Part shown: positions 31,571 to 32,149 of the stretch, in pieces
How positions within the stretch are numbered: position 1 is the stretch's first letter
Layout: each line of letters begins with the position of its first letter
Source: Clostridiales bacterium
GTDB lineage: Bacteria > Bacillota > Clostridia > Clostridiales > Clostridiaceae
Direction: 5' to 3'
NCBI GenBank assembly: GCA_017889345.1
Contig: JAGHEJ010000014.1
Span: 1 to 32,149, forward strand
Length of the DNA stretch: 32,149 nt
Notes under the pieces: model-generated
The model's database searches: none
The model's input: the letters and a program-made list of their open reading frames with translations, nothing else
Told to the model about the DNA's origin: nothing
Position numbers and translations under genes: made by a program

Positions 31571-32149
31571 ATGGATATAAACTTATTTGATTTTAATTTG
31601 CCAGATGAAAATATTGCTCAGAAACCTTTGGAGAACAGACAAGAATCAAAGTTAATGGTTGTTGATAGGAGTACTGGACAAATATTTCATAAGAAATTTT
31701 ATGATATTGTTGAGTATTTAAATGATGGTGATGTATTGGTTTTAAATAATACTCGAGTTATATCTGCTAGAATTAACGGTGTGAATATTGAGACAAATGG
31801 CAAGATGGAATTTTTGTTAATTAACAATATAGAAAACAATATTTGGGAAGTAATGTGTAAACCAGGAAAGCGAGCTTTGGTTGGAAGAACTTTTTCATTT
31901 GGTAATGGAAAAATGAAAGCAAAGATACTTGAAGTTAAAGATGATGGAAATAGAATTGTAGAATTTGATTTTGAGGGAGATATTTATAAAGTTTTAGATG
32001 AAATTGGAAAGATGCCTCTTCCTCCATATATAAAAGAAAGTTTGTCTGATGCTGAAAGATATCAAACTGTTTATTCAGATAAAATTGGATCAATTGCAGC
32101 TCCAACTGCTGGGCTACATTTTACAGATGATTTAATAGAGAAGATAAAA
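31571..32149 (+). CDS. queA: S-adenosylmethionine:tRNA ribosyltransferase-isomerase QueA (3' partial)
   Basis: Makes epoxyqueuosine from preQ1 in tRNA during queuosine synthesis, using SAM. 193 codons are visible and the frame runs off the window end. Family motifs include FDFNLPDENIAQKPL at the start, DVLVLNNTRVISAR, the GKMPLPPYIK region and the AAPTAGLHFT motif. TGGAG precedes the ATG. Its place behind ruvB is the common clostridial order; tgt would be expected downstream. Confidence 0.95.
   Translation, partial: MDINLFDFNLPDENIAQKPLENRQESKLMVVDRSTGQIFHKKFYDIVEYLNDGDVLVLNNTRVISARINGVNIETNGKMEFLLINNIENNIWEVMCKPGKRALVGRTFSFGNGKMKAKILEVKDDGNRIVEFDFEGDIYKVLDEIGKMPLPPYIKESLSDAERYQTVYSDKIGSIAAPTAGLHFTDDLIEKIK

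Overview
The window is strongly AT-rich chromosomal DNA from a low-GC Gram-positive bacterium of the Clostridia. Several features point to a spore former: a SpoVD-type class B penicillin-binding protein with two PASTA domains, a SpoVE/FtsW partner, and a BofC-like protein whose upstream region carries a sigma-G-like promoter. MurE has the DNPR motif of meso-diaminopimelate-adding enzymes. Gene order and extreme AT content resemble Clostridiaceae, and the segmented filamentous bacteria (Candidatus Arthromitus/Savagella) are a reasonable guess. That assignment is inference, because no rRNA or other marker is present to settle it. No mobile element, CRISPR array or phage gene was seen.

Region 1 (1-7833) is a cell wall and division cluster: spoVD (5' end outside the window), murE, murF, mraY, ftsW/spoVE and divIB. 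murD and murG are not between mraY and ftsW. A strong hairpin separates spoVD from murE. Region 2 (7838-11496) continues with septum and pole genes: sepF, ylmH, divIVA, rluD and a second, diverged sepF. Region 3 (11560-15465) holds an iron-dependent alcohol dehydrogenase, a small remnant ORF, an HtrA-type protease, a small lipoprotein and hslO (Hsp33), mostly separated by clear terminators.

Region 4 (15462-15856) is a tRNA operon (Asp-Phe-Cys) with a perfect-consensus promoter that overlaps the hslO stop codon. Region 5 (15885-19960) encodes surface functions: a secreted protein of unknown family, a polysaccharide deacetylase and two glycosyltransferases. Region 6 (20011-22074) holds folD, a helix-turn-helix/coiled-coil protein and a YfcE/YsnB-like phosphoesterase that has no canonical start codon.

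Region 7 (22106-25422, minus strand) is a two-gene unit. It contains a bifunctional class A PBP with a long Asn/Gly/Ser-rich tail, then a short gene of the SelW (Rdx) family. In that short gene the second Cys position of the CxxC motif is an in-frame TGA. A perfect 6-bp stem with a GGUU loop follows 11 bases after the TGA, as expected of a bacterial SECIS element. This probable selenoprotein is the most interesting item in the window. As a plain ORF it would be cut to a 61-residue fragment or missed. Region 8 (25634-32149) holds hflX, a YigZ/IMPACT protein, a MazG-like pyrophosphohydrolase, yebC, the bofC-like gene, ruvA, ruvB and the first part of queA. ruvC is not at this locus.
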